A DNA stretch of 64,000 nucleotides from Lithospermum erythrorhizon. Lineage: Eukaryota; Streptophyta; Magnoliopsida; Boraginales; Boraginaceae. The stretch lies in NCBI GenBank assembly GCA_019722365.1, contig JADFUC010000954.1:2728001-2792000 (forward strand). Direction: 5' to 3'. Below the pieces are notes generated by a model. That model saw only the letters and a program-made list of their open reading frames with translations. It made no database searches and was not told where the DNA came from. Positions 24,718-37,599 of the stretch are shown here, in pieces; within the stretch, counting starts at the first letter, position 1; every line of letters starts with the position of its first letter. The translations under genes and the position numbers were made by a program.

Positions 24718-25994
24718 ATCGCATCGAGCGAGGTTCGAATGACAAGCGCTGCGTATATCAGATGATCGGGCTGGTTAACGGGCGCGATAAGGCGCTACCA
24801 CAGCCGACTAATAATGCCGAAGAAGGAATCTGCCTCGGGTTAGATTCCCGGAGCATCATATATCGTCGGTGAAGATTTCGAAAGGTCTGGCTCAAGATGA
24901 AAGGTCCCCAAGATTTGTGATTCGAATGGCGCGAATCGGGCATATCACGTTATCACAAGCGTCTGGCCAGCGGTTATCGACAGACGGAAGGTTCTGTGAG
25001 AAATTTTTGACATGTATGGCTTTGTTTCTGAGGTTTATCAAATGGTTCTACATGGAGCATCGGGAGGATCAGACGGTTGCCCGCATCCGATGACCAATCT
25101 CGCTCGTAACGCGATTGCCGCTCTCCAATCATGGATTCATCGGTCACAAAGGTCATGCATTTAGCCGACACGCATGGAAGAATGCCTCAAGTTGATTTTT
25201 GCTGCGCTGGATTCATCGGCATCGAAAGATATGATGAAAGGTCATAGCAAGCCCCAGGAGCCATTGCCGATGTTATCTGCGAGGAGCATCATAAGCGCAA
25301 GTCATTTAATGAGACCGTAGTCGAAAAGGATTCATGACAAAATGTAGATCGCTCAAGGGACGGCTGGGGAAATAACTCGTGGAAGATCGGGTGTACAAAC
25401 CATAGGTAGAAATCGACATGGTAGTTTCTAGCGGTAGAAACGGTCAAGCCGTGGCAAATACGGAATACGTTAAACATTTTGTCGCGGCAAAGTCTCAGAG
25501 CGTAAGACGCGGTATACTCGAAGTTCTAGGATGCCATGGTAAGCAACCAAAGCGCTGGCTGTCAGTTATCATCCTAAGCAATTTCGCTGCTCCAAAGGCA
25601 TGTAAAGTAGGGCTCCCAACCTCTTAAGATTTAGCTTAACCGAAAAATAATTAATGAATGCGACTAAGGAATTGTCAACCGAAAAGGAAAAGGTTAAGAA
25701 GAGATTCGCGAATTAATTAATCGTGCTCGAGGATTTGCATGGTACCGAGTAAGACCCAGAAGTTCCGTAGGTAAAGAAAGAATATGGCGTTATTTTGAAT
25801 GCGTGTGAAAATTCTAACAAGGCAAAGTATTTTGGTCGTCTCTTCGATGTTAAGTTGGTGAAATCTAATGTCATTATTGATCGTGAAAACATCATCAAGC
25901 CGTGATCAACTTACCCGAGTTCTGACGGTTTAACTCGCAGAAAGCATTGTATCAAGCTTCAGCACGGTGATAAAAAATTTGTCTTTGCTGAGAT

Positions 25995-26646
25995 TGTTGG
26001 AGATCAAGCCACATTTCGGCCGGGTTTGGAACTCGTGAAAAGAATGCTTGTTGATCGCTAATACCAAGAAAACTCATATGTGCTATCACTAAGATTACTA
26101 TGACCAAGAATACTTGCTGTCAAGCTTTGATGACTCCATGATCGGGCATAGCATAAAAATATGGGTCTCTTACTGACATTTTAGTGCGCACAGATATCAC
26201 CACCTCAAAGCGAGATTAAAATGTAGATTCACGAGAGACTAAGAAAGAAAAAATACGAGCCTCAGAATGCGGCCACGCCTACGAAAATACCCACCGAGAT
26301 CTTGTTTATAGAGATTCGGTTTATTAGACATCAATTGCTGATGGTAGAATAAGGTTCTTTAGTCATACCAATTCTTCCTATGATTATTAGCGATTCAAGT
26401 AAGAGTACTTGACAATTACATCGGCGCTAATGTGATAAATCTGTGCGTGTTTAGTTTCCTAATTTATTCTTTCTGCTATTCACATGTCTCAATTAAGGAG
26501 TTCAATCGTGTATCTTAGCAATTAGTGTCAATACTTATACCACAATTATAATTAATTACAGTGTCAGTTCCTATTTCGTTGTGTATCCCTGGTATCCGAG
26601 TTATTAATACTCATGGATCGCTAATAACGGTGTAGGATTCCCAATG
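25995..26646 (+). repeat. 3' LTR of the element at 24.0-26.6 kb
   Basis: Starts TGTTGGAGATC after the polypurine-like TGAGAT and ends near CCCAATG, a decayed CCAACA. No clear 5-bp target duplication was found outside. Confidence 0.75.
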
Positions 26647-27735
26647 TCATAAGACAATCTAGCATTTTCTCCTTAAATCACCATTAGACGAAGAAAATCT
26701 AATCGTTAGTTGTTCTATCGCCCTCCGAAATAAATATTTTGGACGATGAAGACTCCCTTTCTTCCACATCTAATCCATAACCTCCTCCTAAAAAGACGAA
26801 GAAATCTTGACTACCAAGAAACTATTAACTAAAATCTTCTAATTTGTCATTCAAACTCCGTGAGAAGTTGAATCAAAGCGTAAAAATTTCGGGAGGAAAC
26901 CACTAAAAAAGTGAAGAAAAATACTCTAGATACGAAATTTGTAGAACAAATATTAGATTATTAAAACCTAAGAATAATAATTGAATAGAGCGGGCGTAAG
27001 TTAATAACCACCAAAGTTAGATTATTATTCCTCCCAAAAAGCTTTTATGAACGTTTTTATAAAAGAGGGATGATGTGGGAAGGAAGAGTAGCCCCAATTC
27101 CTTTGTTTCACGCACCATACCAAAATCGAGGTACCCTTTGGGGACGCAAGAAGAAGTCGATTTATCAATGGAAGAATCGGAGGCAAAAAGCACAGAAAGT
27201 AGGGACTGAGGACGATTTTAAAGGCAGAGTGGCCATGTTAAGTATTTTATATCAGCCAAGCATTTAAGAAAATGCTCCTCAATTCTAATTAGACCTAAAG
27301 TAAATTTTTTTCTATCAAAATTACAAAACATTCTCTAAAATTATAAATTTGACGAAAAAATGGACCTCAATTTCTTTTTTTCTTTAACATTTAACTGAAT
27401 CAAGTAATTTAATGCACCTAATACACACTTATGCGACCATCTACGCAATCGGTGCTTTTTAATTTGATGGCACTTCAAACTACAATCTGGCCATCCAATT
27501 TATTATCGGCATACTTTACAATTCCCTCACATTTATTATGTCACATTTTTCATGTATTTGTACACTCGTATTTTAGTTAAACAGTTGAATTACACCATTA
27601 ATTTAGAAGATAAAATTAGGCATTGTTTAATGTGTTGTAGTCATTACTTCATCAATAATAATTTGATGTAGGTGACTAATTATTTATGAAAATTTGGGAG
27701 CCAGGGTAGGTGAATACGTACAACATATTAATTAA
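26647..27735. other. Intergenic DNA
   Basis: Slightly less AT-rich at first (an open frame of 65 codons at 27070-27267 without a recognised product), then ordinary AT-rich DNA. Confidence 0.4.
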
Positions 27736-27739
27736 CATA

Positions 27740-28030
27740 CTCCTCCAATCCAAAAATAATTGTCATTAATTTTTTTTTAAATTAAACTGGCTCATCAATT
27801 ATTAATTATTAATTATTTTAAATATAAAATTTATATAATTGATTCGCTTTAAAATAATTTTTATAATATTAATTTTAAATTTTAATAATATAATTAAAAA
27901 GTAATTGAAAATTAAAAATTTATCTTGATATGTGAAAAAGATAATTATTTTGAATTGAAAGGAATAAATTATAACTGGCGATCTCATCAAATGGATCAAA
28001 TTTGTGATAAATTTAAATTAAATAAAAGAG
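27740..28030. mobile_element. Possible Stowaway-type MITE
   Basis: The left end ACTCCTCCAATCCAAAAATA is typical of Stowaway ends. The right end is only partly recognisable (AGAGAGTA at 28027-28034), so the boundary is uncertain. Confidence 0.35.
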
Positions 28031-28229
28031 AGTATATCGCAATTATCACCATTTCAATTGTTTTGGGAATCAATAGAATGTCTCACCACTAAATTGTAAT
28101 CTCTCTTAATAAAAATGTCAACCCTTATCCAAGAACATTTAGGATAATATAAAATCTAATATCTGCCGGAAGGAATTAATGAACCTCTTGGTATGGAATA
28201 TTACTGACAGTGATTATATTTAATATCAC

Positions 28230-28368
28230 GATTCACTACAAAGAGAACATCGAACAACAGACCTGGCCGTATGCCTTCCAAGAACTTGTAAGGCCCCGAC
28301 TGATTCTCATCAGAAGTGGTACGCGGCTTTTTTTAAATAATAATAAAAAATTTAATGATTCACTACAA
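28230..28368 (+). mobile_element. SINE with perfect 12-bp target duplication
   Basis: Body 28242-28356, with CTGATTCTCATCAGAAGTGG shared with the SINE at 20.1 kb and a T/A-rich tail. GATTCACTACAA occurs at 28230-28241 and 28357-28368. Confidence 0.75.
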
Positions 28369-28394
28369 TTATCAAAAGAAATGAAGAATTAAAG

Positions 28395-28560
28395 GGCTTG
28401 GCCCGCGCTAACACCAATACCAGACTAACTCGCTAAGTTTCAGAACACAATCGATCGATCACAGTAGTTTACGGCCGACGGGGATTCGACCATCATCGAC
28501 ATTTGGCGCCACCACCAGCTGACGACGCTGACCTGGCCAACATAAAAATTCATAAATGTA
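28395..28560 (+). mobile_element. Possible Gypsy LTR end with primer-binding site
   Basis: A GC-rich island ending GACATTTGGCGCCACCACC. ACATTTGGCGCC is typical of the LTR-PBS junction of several plant Gypsy lineages. Nothing else of the element is visible around it. Confidence 0.35.
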
Positions 28561-28699
28561 TCTAGAAAGACATTTGTACTCATCGAAAGATATGGCGACT
28601 CTACATAAATACGCAAATTTTTCCAACGTTAATATATTCAGAATTCATTTTTGCTCATAAATTTATTTTAGAGTACATTTGTATATACATATATTAAAA

Positions 28700-31029
28700 A
28701 ATTTAAATAAATTAAAAGAAAAATCAACACCATCCGGAATTAAAGGGTATAAAATGAATTTTCACATAATAATCACATGCCATCAGCTTAGAATTTGAAT
28801 TTGATTCCGAACAAACAAATGAAATTCAGCCGAAAGGTGCCTATGGATGTTAATGGATCAGAAGCAGCTGATTCCTAGATTTGGATTCAAAGCTTTATAA
28901 GCTTTATCTATTCTTAAGAATTTGGTAAATAGTTTTTAAAGATATTGTTTTATTAATATGATGAAAATCCTCTTTCCTTTAGCATTTTTGATTTCCTTAT
29001 TTGTAATATTGTTTGTCTCTATTTATTAATTACTTGTCATTTTCCTTCGTATTGAAAATTAATTAAATGTTTCTCTCATTATTGAAAATTAATTTATGGC
29101 TACCCGTTTCTTATTTGATTGTTAAATTTATATTTTTCATGTTGAGACTAGACTCGTCATCAATTAAAAATTATATATGTAATTTGCCTAATAACCTCAT
29201 ATTAATACGTCTGGTAATATCCTCATCATTTTCTAAAATGAGGAACATAATGTATTAGTGGGAGAAACAGTGGAAATTAAGAACATTCCTTCGCTAGAAA
29301 GACTCCATTCGAGATTGCTTTTTTTTTTTTCGCTTATTTTCTAATCCTAGTTATTTGCCACAAGGATCCCATCTTCTTTGATTTCCACACAAATCGACTA
29401 AAGCAAAAAACTATAGACCATTTGCTGAAATCATCTTTACTTTTTAGGACATGCACTGTACTAATTAATTAATTGATTAATCTTGTGGCGTTTCTTTAGA
29501 ACAATAGCACATGTAATTAGGTATAAGTAATATCCTTCAGTACTAGTAAAATTCCAATGAAAAACATCGATAAGACGTGAGTACAACATGACAAAATGAT
29601 GTCATACGTATACGCATTCAAACTATGGGAAGAAAATACAAATTCTAGACGAGGGCGATAGAAAAATACAGAGTCAGATTTATAGGAGAATAAAAGGCTA
29701 TACAAGTTTATAATGAATATTAAATTTAATGCATATATAATAGAATCATATTTAAGCACAAGATCAGGCCATATATATGTTCCAAAATGGTGATTTCCGA
29801 CATATAAATCATAATTCATCTAAGCAATTTTTTAAATAGAAGATTTTAGAGATAATTACTGATTTGGTCCTAAATAGTGAGATCTAAGCGTTATTTTATC
29901 TCTGCATAATACATTGCCGCATATTAAGCCTCCAAAATGAAAGATCGCAATACATCCCGAAACGAAAACGTCATAGCATTTATCCTCGAAAGAAGATGGA
30001 CGGCAAAAAGCAACATTTTTCACATTCTGACCATATCAAGTAAACATTTACGCCACTTTCGCGACTAATCTACAATAATGTAATTATTTTGGGACTAAAA
30101 GCGATAACTTCGCTTTTTACTATCCCACCAAATCGATGAATTACAAGTTTTTATGTGTTAGAAATTGATACATGAACTGACAATGTGATGTCATGCCTAT
30201 TCACAATGTTTAACTACACTCCTTGGCACCAAAATTGAAGTAAAATACCTATAGTAATTGATCACGTTGGATCAAGATAAACTTTGCTACTATATGGTGC
30301 AAAATTTTGTTGTTTTCCCAGCGTAAAATTGGGTTAATTATTAGAGAAAAAGTTTGGGTGTCAGGCATCGCTCAAACTGCCATATGTATATGGTTACTAA
30401 AATATTTGTAAAATCTGGCCGACGTTGTAATTACATTCTTAAACCAAAAATAAACTCTAACTAATCTCAACTTTGGCCAACTTTCTATCGAGCTTCCTCC
30501 GCGACCTCTTCCTTTTTTGTTCACCGATACGGCTTTCTCCAACTAAGTTTCCTTCTTTCTCCGAATGTCATGGAAGTTTCAACAAAAAGCGCATAAATCA
30601 ATCTAATTAACTAAATTATTTCAAAAACTCACTAAACGAAAAATATTTATAAATTGTTTCAAACATTTTGATTATGAATTGAGATTTTTTCTGGTTTTTT
30701 ATTATGAATTTCTTTTTATGTCCTGATTATGCATTTGAGAATTATTTTTTGATTGTAAATATCATTGATGTTCTATTATTGAAATTAATTAGGTCTATCG
30801 GTTCAATATCAAATTTATTAGGTTTGTTTGTTTTATGTTTATTTTGATATAAGTATCGACATTTAAACTTATTTACTCCTATGTTATCGAAACAATCGAG
30901 TATTTCAATTGAATTCGTATCATCACGACCTTCATCGATATTATGAAATCTATATGATATACAAATTAATGATCCGCTATCACCACCTTCTAATGGATTT
31001 GTTTTCAGTTTCTAGTTTCAATCAATTAG
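28700..31029. other. AT-rich intergenic DNA
   Basis: A 100-codon minus-strand frame at 29517-29819 has no recognised motif. Nothing else found. Confidence 0.4.
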
Positions 31030-31120
31030 CTTTGTAATACGCTTTATCTTTGTACCTTTACGAATGTGATGATATAGTTTTGTACATTTGCAGTAATATG
31101 TAGTTATAATTTTGTATGTT
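31030..31120 (+). repeat. ~32-bp repeat, left block
   Basis: Two or three units of the pattern TTGCAGTAATATGTAGTTAT followed by AATTTTGTATGT, the same unit as in the array at 32239-32390. Confidence 0.55.
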
Positions 31121-31248
31121 CATCCATTATTTATTCTTAGATATATTTAACACTTTCTATTTTTTATTAGTTGTCAAATTTCAATTATTTACTATCACGC
31201 CTTCAACGACTGCTTCTTACTCTTAGTTTTTGATTAGTCACAAATGAA

Positions 31249-32145
31249 ATGATGATACGAATGTCACTCCATCTACAATCTATTTTAGGTGTCATTGCAC
31301 TATGGTCATGTAAATTTCATCGGTCAGTTATTACGTTTTGGTTTACATCGGTCGAGTCTAAAGCTTTTAGTATCGCTCCGTACATAAATCAACTGGGAAA
31401 ACTTCTGACATTTCTTTTGACGTTATTCTTACATATAACTTCTATAAAAGTTACGCAACCTGCCGTTTCGTTTGTTCTAAACATCAAGCGTGAAATGTGG
31501 GTAAGGATTTTGCAAAAAGAAATTGATCCATTTTATTCGGCATTCATAAATACAAGAGTATGGGCTCAAGAAAGCCGTAGTTGCTTAGATCTTCAAATGA
31601 CTTCGAAGTTGATTCTATTGAAGGTTTTGAGGCGAAAATATTTAGGGAAAAATGCTAAAGTCAGATAGACGTTATGCTGACATTAGGTTTTAGTTATCAG
31701 ATGATTGTTCTTATAGGGATTACTTAGTTGCACGCCGAATATCGATATCCTCTCTATCCAAAAGGAGACTCTCATTTGTTGAATCCTCAAGATTAATCAT
31801 ATCTGCCGCTGGTTGGCTACATTAACGCCGTTCGAACTAAATTTGTCTTCGCTGAACTATTTGCACTGCATTTATTGTGCGCGCTGGTATGGGGTCGGTT
31901 TTAGGCCCATTAATTTGAAGAATTTTCTTCTACCGCGGCATGTTTCAGTTGTGAGGGACGAGAAGTGGTCATGTTTGTTTGAATACTTCGAAGTTAGAAT
32001 TATTTCCAAACAAGTCAGTAATTATTTCTATTTTGTACAATTTGATTCCGCAGCAAAGTCGCTAGTATATTTCGTCCACGTGGGATTACGAGATCCGACT
32101 ATGCCTATTTTCACGACGCATCAAATTTTAATACAATTTTTCTGA
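31249..32145 (+). CDS. Unidentified ORF pair, possibly one broken gene
   Basis: Two frames of 139 and 110 codons (31249-31668 and 31813-32145) lie in the same reading frame, separated by about 145 bases with stops. The first contains YINQLGKLLTFLLTLFLHIT; the second contains RWYGVGFRPINLKNFLLPRH. No signal, zinc knuckle or transposase triad was recognised, and the second begins with TTG rather than ATG. GC content is higher than in the surroundings. The flanks carry matching ~32-bp repeats, so it may be the core of a mobile element. Function unknown; chance open frames cannot be excluded. Confidence 0.3.
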
Positions 32146-32238
32146 CAAATAATTTGTAAATCATTCCTCTAGGTAAAGGTTTACTTAGAGAAAAGATTTA
32201 CTTTTACAATTCACATCGTTTAGCATTCACATATGTTT

Positions 32239-32390
32239 TTTGCATTAATCTGTTGTCATAATTTTATACATTTGCAGCTATATGTTAGTATAATTTTGTA
32301 TATTTGCACTAATACATTGACATATATTTGTGCATGTACTAGAATATTGACATAGTTTTATACATTTTGCACTCAATAATATATTAGTGT
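32239..32390 (+). repeat. ~32-bp minisatellite, right block
   Basis: Four to five units starting TTGCA (32240, 32272, 32304, about 32335, 32367) and ending TTTTATACAT or TTTTGTATAT. The same unit occurs at 31030-31120. Confidence 0.65.
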
Positions 32391-32442
32391 TTTATTGCCG
32401 CCATATTTCGTATATTCACTAACGCTAGTTGGATATATTTTT

Positions 32443-33226
32443 CACTACTAAAGGAAAAAAATTTTACGGGCGGCCCCAAAACGTCACGCATAGACACAAA
32501 AGCTCAACCTGCGACGCGCGGTATTTAAACGCTTTCTATTGACGTCAAGATGAAATTGTAAATGCTACACATCATCGAATATATAAGGCCACGCGATTAT
32601 GTGACATTACTAAACATCACAAAAGAATGTATTCGACTATATTCGCCTACTAACGTCACATAGATAATCCTTGCATTTTAACCAATTCAAACACAATTAA
32701 TTAAACATTTTAACATAAAGAAACGCCCACACTTATCAAACAACATTAATCACCGAATTCAATAAAGCATTACACTAACTATACTATAATTAAGTTTTAA
32801 CCGTCGTATCAAACGATACACACACAAACACAATTAAGGAATTAATATATTTTTTTTATTAGAGATTAAAGTAAATATTTGAATAATTCAATAACTAAAA
32901 TAATACAATTAAAATTGACATATAACGAATTATAAACGCCACAGAGAAAACGAGCGACTAATGTCACAACTCTATTTATTATCCGACATTAAAACGCCAT
33001 ACAATATATATTTGAATAATTCAATAACTAAAATAATATAATTAAAATTGAAATAAAACGATGTATAAATGTCACAATATAAACTCCACACAAATGTAAT
33101 TTGATTTCTCGACACCTAAACGCCGAGTATTTTATTTTTTCTTTTTTTAAAAACCTCAGGTTTTATAGCCTGTGAATTATAAAATTTGGTGTGTTTTCAA
33201 ACCCGTAATTTTTTTGGTACGTAGAC
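32443..33226. mobile_element. Non-autonomous CACTA element
   Basis: The left end CACTACTAAAGGAAAAAAAT is matched in inverted orientation by ACCCGTAATTTTTTTGGTAC then GTAG at 33201-33224. The interior repeats AACGTCACA, AATGTCACA and AACGCCACA many times, like CACTA subterminal repeats. Flanking triplets are TTT and CTT, a near match for the 3-bp target duplication. No coding. Confidence 0.55.
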
Positions 33227-33229
33227 CTT

Positions 33230-36200
33230 AATTGTTAGGAAAACATATCCAAAAACATCCAACATGTCCTCCAAAAAGACATAAATCACCATACCAAATT
33301 AAACATCCAAAACCTGCATAAAAGTTACATCCAAAAACAAACATAAAACTGCCCATAAAGCATTAAAAACTACAATTATTTCTCGAGGAATAGGGACGTA
33401 AGAATCTAATTCCTACAAAATTTTTGTTGACTTGATTTTGAAGAGTTAACATCATTTGTCGGCTCTCATTATACGTAAGATGCTGAAAGCAACTCGATTC
33501 GCCTTTTTAAGACAAAAGAATCTCTTCCTCTAAAGTTCTCCCTTTAAACTTCGCTAGCCTGGTCTGCTGCCATGTCAACTACTTCGACAGTCACTGGGAG
33601 TACAATATGATCATGTACAAGATTGGAAGACAGCTGGATCTGGCCCTGTTGCCGAAACCCATTCTCACTGCCCTCCACCTCCCCCTCCGATTTATCCCAT
33701 ATACGCAAATCGTGCTGGTAATTCTTCAGTCCAAATCTTTCCCATCGCTCGAAAGAGACATACTTCGCCTCGCATTAATGCTCAAACTTAGCATTACAAA
33801 AACAAAGCTAGTGCTGGGGTTAAAATTCGAGAAAACACAAATTAACCATGAATAGAATGTACATTTGTTCCAAACAGTATTCCCAGCGTATCCTAACATA
33901 TACCGACTAACATAATATCAATATCGAATCTTTAAAGGAAACTATACAACTAAACAACAATCATGCTTCAAAAGTAAATAAATTAAATAAATCATCACAA
34001 TTTAACCAACTAAACCAACAACAACGCATAAAAGTCAAGTCAGCGAATGCAAAAAAATAAGCCATCATACCAACCATCCAATACGAAGATGAAAAGAGAG
34101 AAAAATAAGAGAAAAATACGCAGTTCGACCAAACTTGTTTCGCATGACTTCATCATCCCGAGGCCTTTTTCCGATTATGCTCCAAATGTGATTTCGAACG
34201 GCGAATACGGGCCGAAACCTCGATTTTTCTTCCTAGCAAATATTAAAAGAAAATCAAAGTCAGGACAAAAAATGAACCTAAAATTAAAATATTTAATACG
34301 CTAAAAAGGATAACTTACTCGCTTCTCATTAGATTTTTCAAGCTAACATTACCTCCAACCCGCCAAGTTGCCCAGCCCCCATTCGGCTTCCTGACTTTTC
34401 TTTTCTTTTGTTGGATTTTAATCGTGTTCTGTCACCCAATGCTCGATAAAAGAGTCCCAAACTGCCAAGCCAGATCCAAGTGCAATGATTCACAATCAAA
34501 TCCATTGCTATTCTCGCTTTAAGCCTCTAGGCTTCTTTCGACCGCACCCAAAGATTCCAGATTCACAAACCGGGTTTCGGCTTAAAGAACAAATGTTCGC
34601 CGCTGATTCTTCAACCTCAATATCAAAGCTTTTTCATTCTCGAAACCAAAAAAAAATAGATTATAACAAAAATAATAATACGGAAGTTAAACAAAAAAAC
34701 ATAAGGATAAAATCAGAGAACATGAAAAAAACAGACATAAACTTACTAAGTTATTCCACAAGCGATCTTGTATCAAGGTATTAACATTCTTCCGCCAGCT
34801 AACACTCCCTCAAACCGCATTTCCGAAGAACCAATAGAAACATCGCCACCGGCCAACCTCATCATTCAAATAAGATAAAGTTTAAAACAATACTCAGCGA
34901 GTAACAAAAGCCAAAGAGATACTCTGAGTATAAAATAAGCATTAGAATATTCTACTGCTCACGACGCATACGCTCGGGGGCGATTCTGACTGTGGTTACA
35001 TGAGTTTCGCATGTCCCCGAGGAACTCGAATTCACTTTACCAATTCTGAGCAATACACCCAATCGGGTCGGACGGTTCGACCAATCGGGTAAAGCCCCCG
35101 ACCACCACCTCACTAGAACTCGAGCAATCACCCTTTACGCGACGACCAGACCAGCCGAACAAGACATCCCAGCTCGGGTACGTGAATCGCTGGGTTGCTT
35201 CATCAATTTGTCCACTCTACACAGCATATAGCCAAGATTGGGCTCGCCGCAATCCCGCAAAAGCTGGGTATCCAAAGATACATCGCTGACCACAGCGGTA
35301 GTTCATCGAATGCAAGCGATAAACCAGCATCGCCCCTTCGGTGTAATTCCAAGACCTGTGAGGTTTCGATATTTGCCTTTCAAACGACTATGTTTACCTC
35401 CTCTAAAAACATCCCATCTAAAAAAGAAATAAAGCAACATATTATTCACTTATGCAATGATTCAACCAATTCAACATATTAAACATATATTCAACCAATT
35501 CAACATATTCAACCAATTAAACTTATTTGACATATTCAAAATGAACGGGAGAAAAGTATCAGATACATGAAAAGTTGTAAACTCAAACTATTTTGTAGAA
35601 ATAGTTTATAAAAAAAAATGAAACAATTGTAAAAAAACAACAGAGCAATTCAAGTTGAAACTATTCACTTATGCAATTATTCACTTATGTAAAAAATCGA
35701 ACTATTTAAGTCATAGCTTATTCAATTTACGCAATTCATTAAATAAACAAATGTAACAATTCGTACTCAACATATTAAACATTCAACCAATTATAAAGCC
35801 CAATTGAAATTTGATAAATATCTAGCAAACTTCAAACAAAAAATACTTAAACCCAAAAGCCATTTATAATTACATTTTATCAATTAATTTTGAACCAAAG
35901 CTTAAACAAAAAAAACTCAAGTCAAATTAGAAAATATTTAATGATAAACTCCTAACCAAAACGCAATTATAATTCAAATAAACAAACTTGGAACAAAAAA
36001 ACGCTTAGATAAAAACCCGAATATAATTAAAAATCCAAACTTTTAAATAAATTTTGGAACAAATAAGTTTCTAAACTAAACTGAACGGTAAACTCCTAAT
36101 CAAAACCCATTTATACTTAAATTAATAAAACTAATTTATAAAATATATAACATGCAAGCTATATTATAGCATAATTGAATCTATAAAAGTTTTGGAAAAA

Positions 36201-36560
36201 AATTTCAACCCTAATCGATTTAACAACTCAACCAAAAACCCTATTTCAAAATTAAATAAATATTCAAGAAAAAATCCAAAATTTGGAACCTAATCCCCCA
36301 AAAGCAAAACCAAACTATAACATAATTAATCCAACTAATTCATAAAATATATATATGCAAGTTCTATATTAGAACACAATTCAAGCAATAAAAAGTTTGG
36401 AAAAAAATTTAACCTTAATCGGCTTATTAGCTGAGGAAATAGGTTTGGTATTTTCGGGAAAAATAGAATTTGGCACAATGAGGACTGGGGTTACTTTTGT
36501 GATCTATCAAATGATCTGTTAATTAAAGGGGGAAGTTTTAGTGACTTACCTGAGGTTATT
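33230..36560. other. GC-richer block without a recognised gene, then A-rich DNA
   Basis: 33.5-35.4 kb has many short open frames on both strands and a composition unlike the surrounding AT-rich DNA. A minus-strand frame ends with ETHVTTVRIAPERMRREQ and a TAG near 34954. It sits between CACTA parts and may be remnants of that element's other gene, or an unrelated insertion. 35.5-36.5 kb is A-rich and featureless. Confidence 0.35.
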
Positions 36561-36599
36561 CACTAAATGAAGAATTAGTGGAACAAGAATCAAGTTTAT

Positions 36600-37010
36600 T
36601 ACTCAAGTTCGAAACGTCACACTCAACTAAGCAACTAAAAATAATTATTAAAATACGCCATACTTTCGCAATAGATTATTTCATCAATTAATTCAATTAA
36701 TTTATATTTCCAAACGTCACATACTCAGAATCTCAATAGAATTTCTCATTTTCCCAAAATACCAAACGTCACACAATCGTAATCTCATTTTGAATTTCAT
36801 TTCAAAATAATAAGATGCTACTCAAATTCTCGCCTAGTTATTATAACCTTTGAAACGCTACTAAACATTGTAGTATTAAAAAACTCCCCACAAAACGCCA
36901 TGTGAATGCTACAAAATAAATAATTTTTAAAAACATCGCAACTGCACGAAACTCCTTATAAACGCATTGCATAACCACAATCAAATATTGCACACTACTA
37001 TATATAAATA
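36600..37010. repeat. CACTA-type subterminal repeats
   Basis: AAACGTCACA recurs at about 36609, 36711 and 36764, with variants (ACGCCAT, AACGCTAC) to 36930. The motif is shared with the element at 32443-33226. It lies on the 3' side of the transposase remnant, where a CACTA end should be; CACTAAATGA at 36561 may be that end. Confidence 0.5.
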
Positions 37011-37599
37011 TTGCAGAACCACAAACCATCAAATAACTCATTCAATATCATGTTCAATATCAAATAACACAATTTAAAACTAAAACAATATTCGGAAATG
37101 TACAATAATATGTAATAACATTTAATACATTCTAATCGAAACTAATATTTCTCGCCACTGTCAGACTCATCATCATATAAAACCGTAAGAATTCAGAATA
37201 TCATATTATCTAAATTTATCGCTGTTGAACGACATCGCAATATTTTGCTCCTTCTTCCCGAAAGCACTCCTGCATTATCGGCTGCCCTCTTCTATAATAT
37301 CGTACAATCAATTCGCCTCCTCACTATTTGAATAACAATACCCTTTCTCACACAAACAATTACTATTATTTGTAGACTTTTACTTCCCGCGCTACTTTTG
37401 GTACGCATTTCATGGGGTGAGATCCTCAGACGTATTTGATTTTCCTTTTCTGGGACTAAGAGCCAAAGTCAATAGACGGTTATCGACTTTAGACATATTA
37501 TGTTGGACCTAAATAATTCATATGAATCATTAATTAGTTTATGTATGACGATGTTGATATAATTTTTGAAGTACATAATATTTATCAATAATAACTTAC

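Larger units (their letters stand above)
24032..26646 (+). mobile_element. Copia-like LTR retrotransposon, short and diverged
   Basis: Two direct repeats, 24032-24717 and 25995-26646, share long segments (ACTCGTGAAAAGAAT, GATATCACCACCTCAAA, CCATGATTATTAGCGAT, TGCCATGTCTGAATTA and variants) in the same order. Ends are TGTTGG (25995) and CCAACA (24717). GCATCGAGC right after the first LTR resembles the initiator-tRNA primer site, and TGAGAT before the second resembles a Copia polypurine tract. The 1.28-kb interior is GC-richer but has no intact gag or pol; its short open frames on both strands are not genes. It is non-autonomous or internally deleted. The many indels between the LTRs imply age, or the same indel problem seen in the genes. 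Confidence 0.8.

Noticed and set aside
24758..25898. Cluster of short open frames on both strands
   Set aside because: They overlap each other inside the LTR element at 24.0-26.6 kb and match no known domain; a GC-richer non-coding interior explains them.
33230..36560. A host gene in the GC-richer block
   Set aside because: Frames on both strands are short, change often and match nothing I know; position between CACTA parts makes transposon debris more likely.
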